64,000 nucleotides of DNA from Echinicola salinicaeni (GTDB taxonomy: Bacteria > Bacteroidota > Bacteroidia > Cytophagales > Cyclobacteriaceae): assembly GCF_014280965.1 (NCBI RefSeq), contig NZ_JACODZ010000006.1:248001-312000 (forward strand), read 5' to 3'. Position numbers and translations under genes: made by a program. Below are positions 53,267 to 61,808 of this stretch, piece after piece; position 1 is the first letter of the stretch, and the number at the start of each line of letters is the position of its first letter. Below the pieces are notes generated by a model. That model saw nothing but the letters and a program-made list of their open reading frames with translations, made no database searches and was not told the DNA's origin.

Positions 53267-53687
53267 AGGCACCCATGGCCGTGATGACCAGTTTTCTAGG
53301 TCCGCCATAATTCCTGAATTCTCCTAAATATATGCCTTGCCAAGTCCCTAAGGCCAATTTTCCATTTGAAATAGGAATATTTACTGTTGAACCAAAGAGA
53401 CTACTTTTGATATGGGCAGGCATATCATCCGGCCCTTCATAGGTGTGGATAAATCGTGGATAAGTTTCGCTAACCAAGTCATTAATAAAGGTTTCGAAGT
53501 CCTTTCGTACCGTTGGGTCAGCATTTTCATTGATGGTGAGGCCAGCGGAGGTATGCTTGATAAAAACCTGCAAAGTGCCCATTTTTATTTCCCTGATTTC
53601 AGGTAGGGCATCTTCCACCTCATCGGTAATCAAATGGAAGCCCCTGGAATGAGCTTTAAGAGATATATGTTTTTGAAAGATTTTCAT
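53265..53687 (-). CDS. YjbQ/UPF0047 family protein
   Basis: 140 residues, full length. Family pattern: SRGFHLITDEVEDALPEI, IKHTSAGLTINENADPTVRKDFE, DMPAHIKSSLFGSTVNIPI and LGTWQGIYLGEFRNYGGPRK. Family members show weak thiamine phosphate synthase activity in genetic assays, but the true role is unsettled. Stop codon lies within the shared terminator. Confidence 0.93.
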   Translation of the reverse strand: MKIFQKHISLKAHSRGFHLITDEVEDALPEIREIKMGTLQVFIKHTSAGLTINENADPTVRKDFETFINDLVSETYPRFIHTYEGPDDMPAHIKSSLFGSTVNIPISNGKLALGTWQGIYLGEFRNYGGPRKLVITAMGA

Positions 53688-53702
53688 ATCACAAAAATAA
53701 TA

Positions 53703-53830
53703 AGCGCTAATTTTTTAACCGCAGATGGGAAGGATAAACACAGATGTTATGTTAGATATTGAAATAAAACACGTCAAACATTTCATCTATCTTGATCTGT
53801 GTGTATCTGTGGACAATTATTATCGAGTCC
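53703..53830. repeat. Degenerate inverted repeat with cacagat words
   Basis: Left part ccgcagatggga..aaacacagat (about 53719-53745) and right part atctgtgtgtatctgtggac (53795-53814) are roughly inverted copies. This resembles the cagattt/atctgtgg repeats seen between genes in many Bacteroidota. Confidence 0.45.
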
Positions 53831-53870
53831 TGATGAAAAGGATAAGCACAGATAGATATATCTGTGCTTA
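53831..53870 (-). terminator. Hairpin terminator overlapping radA stop codon
   Basis: A perfect 12-bp stem taagcacagata (53843-53854) / tatctgtgctta (53859-53870) with a 4-base loop. The radA stop codon (53868-53870) is part of the stem. On the minus strand a modest T-rich tail (complement of 53836-53842) follows. Confidence 0.65.
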
Positions 53871-55250
53871 ATTAATTAAAAACAGCTGTTGATACATTTC
53901 TTCTAGTTTAGTGATGGGGATGATCTCTATGCCGAAGCCTTTTAAATCCACGCCTTTCACAGCGTATTTGGAAACAATGATTTTTTTGAATCCTAACTTG
54001 TCTGCCTCTGCAATGCGGTTTTCTATCCTGTTGACTGCCCTGATTTCGCCACCTAGGCCTACCTCGCCAGCAAAACAAAGGTCAGGTGAAATCGGCGTGT
54101 CTTCATAAGATGATAATAGGGCTGCACATACAGATAAATCCAGACCCGGATCATCCACACGCATACCTCCAGCTACATTCAGGAATACATCTTGGTTGCC
54201 CAGTCGCATTCCACCCCTTTTTTCTAAAACAGCCAAGAGCATATTCAGCCTTTTGGCATCATGGCCCGTGCTGCTTCGCTGTGGCGTACCATAAGTGGCT
54301 GGGCTGATCAGGGATTGGATTTCTATCAATAATGGTCGGTTTCCTTCCAGCATGGCACCAGTGGCCACTCCATTGAGGGTTTCTTCGCGCTGGCTAAGCA
54401 GGATTTCGGATGGGTTGGCCACTCCCCGGAGTCCTTCTGCGCGCATTTCATAGATGCCCAATTCATTGGTAGAGCCAAACCTGTTTTTGGAGGTGCGTAG
54501 AATCCTGTAAGATAAATGACGGTCTCCTTCAAACTGCAAAACAGTATCCACCATATGTTCTAGGATTTTTGGACCTGCAATAGAACCATCCTTGGTGATA
54601 TGGCCAATAAGAAAAACAGGAGTAGCTGTTTCCTTGGCAAATTTCATCAGCTCCGCTGTACATTCCCTTACCTGGGAAACGCTGCCTGCTGCAGATTCCA
54701 CATGTTTGCTGTGTAAAGTCTGGATGGAATCGATGACCAGCACTTCTGGCTTGAGGGCAGTGATCTGTTGAAAAATATTTTGGGTATTCGTTTCAGAAAG
54801 CACAAAGCAATTATCAGACTTAAACTGCATTCGGTCAGCTCGCATTTTGATCTGGCTTTCACTTTCCTCCCCAGAGACATATAGCACTTTGGTCTGATTA
54901 AGTATCAAGGCTATTTGCAGCATCAAAGTGGATTTCCCAATGCCCGGTTCTCCTCCTATCAGGGTCAGTGAGCCTGGCACAATTCCTCCTCCCAAAACCC
55001 TATCCAATTCAGGGTCTTGGGTGATTAGTCTTGGATGCTCTTCATAGTTGATTTCCTGTAATTTTCTGGGCGAACCTTGTCGCTTATTATTTTCAGAACC
55101 CTGCTTCCAGCTTCCTCGGCCTGATTCTTCCTTGTGGATAACTTCTTCAACATAAGTATTCCATTCGCCACATGCTGGGCACTTTCCCACCCATTTGGGG
55201 CTTTGGGCACCACATTGCTGGCAGAAAAAAGCAGTTTTTATTTTAGGCAT
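53868..55250 (-). CDS. radA: DNA repair protein RadA
   Basis: 460 residues. N-terminal zinc finger CQQCGAQSPKWVGKCPACGE, Walker A GGEPGIGKSTLM, Walker B VLVIDSIQT, the RadA-specific KNRFGSTNELG and the Lon-like C-terminal domain (FLNVAGGMRVDDPGLDLSVC, GEVGLGGEIRAVNRIENRI). RadA is a RecA-like helicase that promotes branch migration during recombination. The last codon is within a hairpin. Confidence 0.97.
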   Translation of the reverse strand: MPKIKTAFFCQQCGAQSPKWVGKCPACGEWNTYVEEVIHKEESGRGSWKQGSENNKRQGSPRKLQEINYEEHPRLITQDPELDRVLGGGIVPGSLTLIGGEPGIGKSTLMLQIALILNQTKVLYVSGEESESQIKMRADRMQFKSDNCFVLSETNTQNIFQQITALKPEVLVIDSIQTLHSKHVESAAGSVSQVRECTAELMKFAKETATPVFLIGHITKDGSIAGPKILEHMVDTVLQFEGDRHLSYRILRTSKNRFGSTNELGIYEMRAEGLRGVANPSEILLSQREETLNGVATGAMLEGNRPLLIEIQSLISPATYGTPQRSSTGHDAKRLNMLLAVLEKRGGMRLGNQDVFLNVAGGMRVDDPGLDLSVCAALLSSYEDTPISPDLCFAGEVGLGGEIRAVNRIENRIAEADKLGFKKIIVSKYAVKGVDLKGFGIEIIPITKLEEMYQQLFLIN

Positions 55251-55316
55251 GAATGAGTTATTCGTTTAATAGTTATTTAAAGCCGGCCAAGCCTGCAGGA
55301 AATGTTGAACTTGCTG

Positions 55317-55339
55317 ATCGGAATTTGCAATTCCGATCT
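55317..55339. repeat. Palindrome upstream of radA
   Basis: Perfect 9-base arms gatcggaat / attccgatc with a 5-base loop, 67 bases before the radA start. Either an operator or a short palindromic repeat. Confidence 0.5.
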
Positions 55340-55431
55340 AATAATAGCTTGGATTGATAATCCATTTTGTTAATCAGTATATTCTCTGATTTAATATTTA
55401 TTAGGGGCTTTTTAAAAGCCCTTTATTTAAA

Positions 55432-55456
55432 TGTTCGCCATTTCAAATGGCGAACA
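55432..55456. repeat. 25-base near-perfect palindrome downstream of polA
   Basis: tgttcgccattt, one central base, then aaatggcgaaca. Perfect 12-base arms with no T-tail, so not a standard terminator. Confidence 0.55.
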
Positions 55457-55549
55457 GTGGAAAACAGTTTAAAGGACCGTGCCACCTCTAGACTCAGTTA
55501 CCAATGATATGACCATTTATTTTTTTGTGGATAACTTCAAATTCTTTTC

Positions 55550-58363
55550 TTAATGGGCCTCTAGCCAGTCTTTGCCTACGCCTACTTCTACCTGCATTGG
55601 CACTTCTATTGGCAAGGCTTCTGTCATCAGTTTTGGAACTTCCTTTTTCAATAGATCTACCTCATCCTTATGTGCATCGAAAACTAATTCATCATGTACT
55701 TGCAGGATCATCTTGGATTTCAATTGTTTTTCCTGCATCCATTTGTGCACTTGGATCATGGCCACTTTGATCATGTCTGCCGCACTGCCTTGAATTGGAG
55801 CATTAATGGCATTTCTTTCAGAAAATCCCCTCATGGTGGCATTTCGACTGTTGATATCTCTCAAATACCTACGCCTGCCCAAAATGGTTTCCACATATTC
55901 GTTTTTCCTGGCCTTTTCGATACAATCATTCATGTATTCACTTACTGCTGGGAATTCCTTGAAATAGGCATCAATGATTTCCTTTGCTTCAGTACGTGAA
56001 ATATCCAGCCTTTGGGATAATCCAAATGCTGAAATGCCATAGATAATTCCAAAGTTGGCTGTTTTGGCCTTTCTACGCATGTCTGAGGTGACTTCTTCCA
56101 ATGGTACCTGGAAAATTTTGGCAGCAGTAGTACTGTGGATATCTCTACCTTCTTTGAATGCTTCTATCATGGATTTATCCTTGGAGAAGGCTGCCATGAT
56201 ACGCAGTTCTATTTGGCTATAATCCGCTGCTAAGATTACATGATCTTTGTCCCTAGCTACAAATGCTTTTCTAATTTCCCGGCCTCTTTCTGTTCTGATC
56301 GGAATATTCTGCAAATTGGGATTGACTGAAGAGAGTCTTCCCGTAGCAGCGACTATCTGATTATAAGTGGTATGGATTCGGCCACTTTTTGGATTGATCA
56401 GTGTAGGCAAAGTGTCTACATAGGTATTTTTGAGCTTTACCAATTCCCGGAAATTAAGAATGGCGCGTGCAATTTCATGTTTATGGGCCAGCTTGGAAAG
56501 AACCTCTTCACCGGTGGCATATTGACCAGTTTTAGTTTTTTTGGCCTTAGGATCCAGTTCCATTTTGACAAAAAGCACCTCTCCCAGCTGTTTTGGAGAG
56601 GCCAGGTTGAATTTGGTGCCGGCCATCTCATAGACTTTTGCCTCGATTTCGGTGATATCTTTTTCCAAGCTCGTGGATAATTCAGCTAGGCTTTCCTTAT
56701 CTAAACTGATTCCCTCGAATTCCATGGCAGCCAAAACAGGAATTAAAGGGGTTTCTACTTCATAGAATAATTTTTCAAGACCTCTTTCCTTTAAGTCTGG
56801 ATTGAGTTTTTGGGCCAATTGTAAGGTAATGTCAGCATCTTCTGAGGCATACTCGACTACTTTATCCACGTCCACATCCCGCATATTGCCTTGGTTTTTG
56901 CCCTTTTTACCAATAAGGCTTTCGATGGAAACAGGTTTATAGTTGAGATAGTGTTCTGCCAACCAGTCCATGCCATGCTTCCCTTCTGGCTCTATGAGAT
57001 AATGGGCCAACATGGTGTCGTAGTAGGTGCCTTTTACCTCAATGCCATAATTCTTCAGTACCAAGACATCATACTTTATGTTTTGGCCGATTTTGGTGAT
57101 GTTATCATTTTCAAAAATAGGCTTTAAAGGCGCCAATAATTTTTGGGCTGCTTTATGATCTGATGGTATAGGAATATAAAAAGCTTCTCCAGTAATATAG
57201 GCAAAGGAAATTCCAACCAGTTCAGCCCTGTTAGGATCTACATCAGTAGTTTCTGTATCAAAGCAAAGCTCATCCTGGATTTCTAGATACTCCACCAATT
57301 CTTCGATGGCTTTTACTCCATCTACTTTATGGTAATCATGGGCTTTTGAAAAAATCGAATCCATTTGGCTTGGTGTTGGGATTGGGCTGGCTTCCTCAAT
57401 ATCTTCCTCCTCTTCAGTTTCCTGTGGCCCAGTAAATAAGCCTAATTGTTCATTGACTTTAACCGAAGGTTTCTTAATACTTTCTCCAAATACTCTTTTG
57501 GTCAAGGTTCGGAATTCCAGTTCGGCAAACAAGGCTTTAAGTTTTTCTTCATCCGGTCCATCATAAGTAAAATCCTTTGGATTAAACTCAATGGGAACAT
57601 TTTGCATGATAGTAGCGAGCTCTTTAGACAATATTCCCTGCTGCCCAAAATTGACTACGTTTTCTTTTTGCTTGCCCTTCAGTTCCTCTGTGTGCTCCAA
57701 TAAGCCTTCAATACTCCCGTAGGCTTTCAATAGTTTTTTGGCTGTTTTTTCACCGATGCCCGGGATTCCCGGAATGTTGTCCACTGCATCTCCCATCAGC
57801 CCTAAAATATCCCTTACTTGGTCAGGACTTTCAATTTCCCATTTTTCACATACCTCCTTTGGTCCCATGATATCTACCGCATTTCCCATGAAGGCTGGCT
57901 TGTAAAGGAAGATATGGTCATCCACTAGCTGGCCATAATCCTTATCAGGTGTCATCATAAACACTTCAAAGTCCTTGTATTCGGCTTTTTTTGCGATGGT
58001 TCCGATAATATCATCTGCTTCATAACCATCCAGTTCAAGAATTGGAATATTAAATCCTTCCACGATCTGTTTTACCCATGGAATCCCCACACTGATATCT
58101 TCGGGAGTCTCTTGACGGTTGGCTTTATAGGCTTCAAACTGCTCATGACGAAAAGTAGGTGCCGAAGTATCAAAAGCTACAGCTAGGTGGCTGGGCTTTT
58201 GTTTTTCAATTACTTCCAGCAAAGTGTTGGTAAATCCCAACATGATTCCGGTATTAAGCCCTTTGGAATTTATTCTTGGGTTTTTGCTAAAAGCAAAATG
58301 CGCCCTATAGATCAGGGCCATCGCATCTAGTAGAAACAGTTTTTTCTTGTCTGAACTGGACAT
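55550..58363 (-). CDS. polA: DNA polymerase I
   Basis: 937 residues with all three domains. The 5' nuclease is at about 1-300 (LLDAMALIYRAHFAF, YEADDIIGTIAK, NIPGIPGIGEKTAKKLL). The 3'-5' exonuclease at about 350-540 has intact DEDD residues (CFDTETTDVDP, TKIGQNIKYDVLVLK, YASEDADITLQL). Polymerase motifs are ILAADYSQIELRIMAAF (A), RRKAKTANFGIIYGISAFGL (B) and LQVHDELVFDAH (C). Repairs gaps and removes RNA primers. Stop codon in ctagccag reading as EAH at the C-terminus. Single-gene unit. Confidence 0.97.
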   Translation of the reverse strand: MSSSDKKKLFLLDAMALIYRAHFAFSKNPRINSKGLNTGIMLGFTNTLLEVIEKQKPSHLAVAFDTSAPTFRHEQFEAYKANRQETPEDISVGIPWVKQIVEGFNIPILELDGYEADDIIGTIAKKAEYKDFEVFMMTPDKDYGQLVDDHIFLYKPAFMGNAVDIMGPKEVCEKWEIESPDQVRDILGLMGDAVDNIPGIPGIGEKTAKKLLKAYGSIEGLLEHTEELKGKQKENVVNFGQQGILSKELATIMQNVPIEFNPKDFTYDGPDEEKLKALFAELEFRTLTKRVFGESIKKPSVKVNEQLGLFTGPQETEEEEDIEEASPIPTPSQMDSIFSKAHDYHKVDGVKAIEELVEYLEIQDELCFDTETTDVDPNRAELVGISFAYITGEAFYIPIPSDHKAAQKLLAPLKPIFENDNITKIGQNIKYDVLVLKNYGIEVKGTYYDTMLAHYLIEPEGKHGMDWLAEHYLNYKPVSIESLIGKKGKNQGNMRDVDVDKVVEYASEDADITLQLAQKLNPDLKERGLEKLFYEVETPLIPVLAAMEFEGISLDKESLAELSTSLEKDITEIEAKVYEMAGTKFNLASPKQLGEVLFVKMELDPKAKKTKTGQYATGEEVLSKLAHKHEIARAILNFRELVKLKNTYVDTLPTLINPKSGRIHTTYNQIVAATGRLSSVNPNLQNIPIRTERGREIRKAFVARDKDHVILAADYSQIELRIMAAFSKDKSMIEAFKEGRDIHSTTAAKIFQVPLEEVTSDMRRKAKTANFGIIYGISAFGLSQRLDISRTEAKEIIDAYFKEFPAVSEYMNDCIEKARKNEYVETILGRRRYLRDINSRNATMRGFSERNAINAPIQGSAADMIKVAMIQVHKWMQEKQLKSKMILQVHDELVFDAHKDEVDLLKKEVPKLMTEALPIEVPMQVEVGVGKDWLEAH

Positions 58364-58736
58364 TGGTTTAATTGGCTTATAATGTTTGAATTAGCCCTAG
58401 GGGCAATTTACCCAGTTTGGGAGTGTGGCTAAATTACAAATTATAATGCAAAGGTCAGTGCGGCTTTTCGATCTTCTTTGAACATGAAAAGTCAGTTCTC
58501 AATACTTTATATATTCAGTTGATTTTGTCCATTAACCTATAAAATAAATGAGCTACTATATTTTTATTAGGAGCTGTATTCTTTCTGAGCTTAAATAATA
58601 TAGCTAAAATGAATATTTTGGATTAATATTTGATTAAGTAGCTAGTTGATCAAGATAATTCATTTTAAAATGAATGGGATTTTTGTATATTATTGAGACA
58701 TTATTAATTATTTTATTTCACTAAACTTTAAATTAT
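58364..58736. other. Gene-free AT-rich stretch with palindromic operator candidate
   Basis: 373 bases between the divergent polA and small-protein genes, so it holds both promoters. The palindrome at 58658-58675 is listed separately; a related word aaaatgaatatttt lies at about 58607-58620. No ORF. Confidence 0.5.
58658..58675. promoter_or_regulatory. Perfect 18-base palindrome, possible operator
   Basis: attcattttaaaatgaat, 62 bases before the start of the small secreted protein. Being A/T-dominated, it could be chance, but a second aaaatgaat word nearby supports a binding site. Confidence 0.4.
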
Positions 58737-59054
58737 ATGAAAAGATTAGCGTTCTTTTTAGCGGTGATGTTTACTTTCACTGCATTTGCACCAGGTGTAA
58801 TGGCAGAGCCCATTAAGAAAGACAAAGATGAAACTGAACTAAGTCCTGAAGATGAAGCAAGACTGGACGAAATGAAAGCCAGAGTGGATGAAATAAAAGC
58901 CATGGATTTTAGTGAAATGAGTAAAGAGGAGAGAAAAGAAGTGAGGGATGAATTAAGAAGCTTGAAGAAAGAAGCCAAGACCATGGGCGGAGGCATCTTT
59001 TTATCTGTCGGAGCCATTATTATTATTTTGTTGATCTTGATCTTAGTGACCTGA
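58737..59054 (+). CDS. Small secreted/anchored charged protein
   Basis: 105 residues: signal peptide (LAFFLAVMFTFTAFAPGVMA, 4-23), a very acidic and basic helical middle (ETELSPEDEARLDEMKARVD.. through KEVRDELRSLKKEAK) likely to form coiled coil, and a C-terminal membrane segment (GGGIFLSVGAIIIILLILIL, about 85-103). The shape resembles small Bacteroidota envelope proteins annotated only as hypothetical. Convergent with the M48 gene through a shared terminator. Confidence 0.83.
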   Translation: MKRLAFFLAVMFTFTAFAPGVMAEPIKKDKDETELSPEDEARLDEMKARVDEIKAMDFSEMSKEERKEVRDELRSLKKEAKTMGGGIFLSVGAIIIILLILILVT

Positions 59055-59072
59055 TCTTGATAGACAATAAAT

Positions 59073-59110
59073 AAAAAAGGGGCTGATTTAATTAAATCAG
59101 CCCCTTTTTT
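59073..59110. terminator. Perfect bidirectional terminator
   Basis: A 38-base fully self-complementary sequence: A6, ggggctgattta, then its exact inverse and T6. Works on both strands. The M48 gene's stop codon (59109-59111) overlaps its end. Confidence 0.95.
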
Positions 59111-59897
59111 ATTGTACTAAGGTTTTTATTTCTTTCCAAGTAGCATTGTCCAGGATAGGTTCACTGATCACTAAATTCCCTTCTTGATATTCAATGATGT
59201 TTTGAGCCCTGTCATTGGAATTGGGATGCGTACTGATCCAAGTAATATAACGCATGATTTCAGGATCATCCAAGGACAGTCTATAAAGGAAATCGGCAAA
59301 GTGTTTAGGATCGATTTTGGCATTGACCAAATAATCTGATGCTTGTAAGTCTGCTGCCTTTTCTTGGTCCCGATCAAATGCTGAGGAAGATAATAGCTTG
59401 GCCACTTCCGCTATTGCGCCTCCATTACCGGTAGTTATAGAAATCAGCATGGAGATGCCCATTTCCTTGGCTAGTTTTTTCATGACATGGTTTAATTCTA
59501 TATGGGCAATTTCATGTGATATGACACCGGCCAGTTCTTCAGGGTTTTCACTAGCTTTGATAAGTCCAGTGTAAATAACCAAATGACCATTTGGCATAGC
59601 AAAGGCATTGATTTCATCTTTTTCTAAAACATGTAGTTTTATTGATTCTTGATCTATTTTATTGGCATGACAAATGGTATGAATGATGGTATCCAAGGAT
59701 TGTATAATATCATCATTGAACACCTCTCGTCCTTCTCTGGAATATATTTCCCATAGTTGTTCGCCCAGCTTTTCTTCAAGTTCTTGTCCTGATTTTTCCA
59801 CTTCAAAAATTGATGTCCAGTTGATTTGTGCGAGGGAAAACCAGCAAAAAAGGAATAAGGCTAGCAGTAAGAAGCTTTGGAGGAATACTTTTTTCAT
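59109..59897 (-). CDS. M48 family metallopeptidase (BepA/LoiP-like)
   Basis: 262 residues. N-terminal signal or anchor (FLQSFLLLALFLFCWFSLAQ). Zinc motif HEIAH (128-132) with the downstream Glu in FDRDQEKAADLQAS, and NAFAMPNGHLVIYTGLI, are typical of periplasmic M48 peptidases involved in outer-membrane protein quality control. Its start overlaps the DUF4870 stop by four bases, making it the last gene of a four-gene overlapping unit with three small membrane proteins. Confidence 0.92.
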   Translation of the reverse strand: MKKVFLQSFLLLALFLFCWFSLAQINWTSIFEVEKSGQELEEKLGEQLWEIYSREGREVFNDDIIQSLDTIIHTICHANKIDQESIKLHVLEKDEINAFAMPNGHLVIYTGLIKASENPEELAGVISHEIAHIELNHVMKKLAKEMGISMLISITTGNGGAIAEVAKLLSSSAFDRDQEKAADLQASDYLVNAKIDPKHFADFLYRLSLDDPEIMRYITWISTHPNSNDRAQNIIEYQEGNLVISEPILDNATWKEIKTLVQ

Positions 59898-60331
59898 AGG
59901 GTCTTTTTACAAATTGCTGAGGTAAGTCCACCATAAAACCACCAGTGGAGGTGCACTCCTTTGCGTACTTGAATAGCACTGTAGATAGTGGCGATAAATT
60001 CTGTTAGGTTAAAAATTACCAAGGTGAAAATATAGGCGATGTAAATATTATTAACAGTGCTATCTTTAAATAGGATGGCAATGGTCCACCAAAAGCCTGC
60101 AGTATTCATAAAGAAAAGCGAAAATTGCGAAAGCAATGCCTGAGTACAGTGCCATCGGACAAAGTAAGTGCCCTTCCGGTTACCCAGAAAGAAAATCAAG
60201 GTAGCGAGTAAATTGATAATAGGAAGAGGCAGTCCAGCGATGAGCGCGATGAGTGACATGAGATAGCTATTGGAAGCTTTTTCAGCTTCATGTTCACCAG
60301 GTTTATAATCGAAGGTTTGAATTTGGATCAT
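59894..60331 (-). CDS. DUF4870 membrane protein
   Basis: 145 residues with about three to four membrane segments. The DUF4870/Tic20-like region SYLMSLIALIAGLPLPIINL and FVRWHCTQALLSQFSLFFMN (the RxHxxQA signature) is clear. Function unknown. Four-base overlaps at both ends (with DUF2752 and M48 genes) show strict co-translation. Confidence 0.87.
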   Translation of the reverse strand: MIQIQTFDYKPGEHEAEKASNSYLMSLIALIAGLPLPIINLLATLIFFLGNRKGTYFVRWHCTQALLSQFSLFFMNTAGFWWTIAILFKDSTVNNIYIAYIFTLVIFNLTEFIATIYSAIQVRKGVHLHWWFYGGLTSAICKKTL

Positions 60332-60747
60332 ATGCCCTTATAGATATTCCAAGCCCAATTGATAAGTACCAAAAGGATTAAAGGAATGGCTAGAGATGGT
60401 TTTTTTAACTTTTGTTCCAGCTTTTGATATACTTTCCAAAAACTTTCCTTTTCAAATACCATATCCAATAGTATCCAAAATGGGAGGATCATCATGGCCG
60501 AAACAATAAGAAATCCCAAAGGATTATAATAAATGGCCATTGGGAAATCAAGATGAAGGATTGAAAGCACTGATCGGGTACTTCCACATGAAGGGCAGGG
60601 AATATTAGTGACATTTTTGATCAAACAAACAGTAAGCCCTTTCTCCTGTTGATGGGAAGTAAAGATCAGCTGATAAATTATCCAAATATACCCTGCCCCT
60701 AAGGCAGAAATCAAAAGCATATAAAGCTTTTTGCTGCCAGAATTCAT
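60328..60747 (-). CDS. DUF2752 membrane protein
   Basis: 139 residues. The family signature CPSCGSTRSVLSILHLDF with following YYNPLGFLI is present, surrounded by three membrane segments. The Cys pair in ITNIPCPSCGSTRS may bind a metal. Function unknown. Overlaps DUF4870 by four bases and starts one base after the TM2 gene. Confidence 0.9.
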   Translation of the reverse strand: MNSGSKKLYMLLISALGAGYIWIIYQLIFTSHQQEKGLTVCLIKNVTNIPCPSCGSTRSVLSILHLDFPMAIYYNPLGFLIVSAMMILPFWILLDMVFEKESFWKVYQKLEQKLKKPSLAIPLILLVLINWAWNIYKGI

Positions 60748-60748
60748 A

Positions 60749-61096
60749 TTAAGCGCTTACAGATAAGGCTTCTTGAAGTCTTAGTTGGTTCTTTTCTCTT
60801 GTTGCACCTTGAATCATAAACCAGTCAATAATGGCCCAGATTCCAAAGCCACCACAGGTTAGCAGCTTGCCTACTCCTTTACCGGTGTCTCCAATGATAA
60901 AACGGTCAATTCCTAGACTACCGCCAAGCAAGGAAACGATCAAACTGGTGGTAGGGTCTTTGAATTGTAATACTTGTACAATATTCCACATGGAGTCATC
61001 AAGCTCAAGTAAGCGTTGTCTGATAAGTGGTAATTGATGACCCTCAAAATATTTGCTGTTGGTCATGATAAAAAGGTCAACTTTAGCTGCGTCCAT
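60749..61096 (-). CDS. TM2 domain-containing protein
   Basis: 115 residues. The TM2 domain is at about 50-95: SLLGGSLGIDRFIIGDTGKG then LLTCGGFGIWAIIDWFMI, two membrane helices linked by a short turn with the Asp-Arg-Phe motif. First gene of the TM2-DUF2752-DUF4870-M48 unit. TM2 proteins are of unknown function in bacteria, often next to DUF2752. Confidence 0.93.
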   Translation of the reverse strand: MDAAKVDLFIMTNSKYFEGHQLPLIRQRLLELDDSMWNIVQVLQFKDPTTSLIVSLLGGSLGIDRFIIGDTGKGVGKLLTCGGFGIWAIIDWFMIQGATREKNQLRLQEALSVSA

Positions 61097-61312
61097 TTTT
61101 TTATGTTAGTTGATGAAAAGATTTAAGCTATTTAATTATCAATAAAGATGATTAGAAAATTCAAGTACCTATTTTTAGCTCTACACAATTAAAAATTGCT
61201 AAGAATGATTATAAAATTCAAAAGGTGAATATATACTAAGAAAATTAATTGTCAAAAAAAGATAATGAATATCACTTTTTCATCAATAAACGACTAAAAA
61301 ATCAAATTCCAC

Positions 61313-61750
61313 TTATTCTTCAATAGTTTTTAAATAATCCTTTACCTGAAGGGCTTTCCAGAGCACAATACATAGAATTATTATCCACAATACTTCATTA
61401 AAGCCCAAATGAAATATGGTTCGCTTATTCCAACCTAAAGTGTCAACATAATAAACAGTAAACCAGATAGCAGAGATCAATTTGCCACCTATTCCTACCA
61501 TAATAAGGTATAGCCAACTAATGGGATAGAATCCGCTGAGGAAAATCAGGAAACCTATGATCAGGCCAAAGCTGCCATAAATATTAGAACTGACATCGAC
61601 AGGCACTTCTGGGTGCATGGATAGCCAAGAAAGCAAAGGAGCACCAAACCATTTGAAGAATGCTCCCCAAGCGACAGTCGTCATTCCTGCCAGTAACAAT
61701 AGCCCCCTTAGAGGCATAGAAAAACGTGGAAATTCCTGATTTTTTTCCAT
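61313..61750 (-). CDS. Four-helix membrane protein, unknown
   Basis: 145 residues with four membrane segments (about 15-30, 52-70, 75-95, 115-135) and small loops; no charged catalytic motif. Basic tail ends KDYLKTIEE. No family recognised. Divergent from the amidase gene, with 58 bases between starts; the overlap-free layout and hydrophobic profile make it a real gene. Confidence 0.78.
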   Translation of the reverse strand: MEKNQEFPRFSMPLRGLLLLAGMTTVAWGAFFKWFGAPLLSWLSMHPEVPVDVSSNIYGSFGLIIGFLIFLSGFYPISWLYLIMVGIGGKLISAIWFTVYYVDTLGWNKRTIFHLGFNEVLWIIILCIVLWKALQVKDYLKTIEE

Positions 61751-61808
61751 AATAAAATTTTCTAACTTCCTAAGGGGATTTCCCCCTCAAACCTTACAAA
61801 ACTAACTC

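Larger units (their letters stand above)
55251..55549. other. Region between radA and polA with two palindromes
   Basis: 299 bases without a gene. It contains palindromes gatcggaat-ttgca-attccgatc (55317-55339) and tgttcgccattt-c-aaatggcgaaca (55432-55456), plus a short hairpin aggggcttttt/aaaagcccttt (55406-55427) that may terminate polA transcription. A perfect DnaA box lies at 55526-55534. Probably carries the radA promoter near its left end. Confidence 0.55.
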
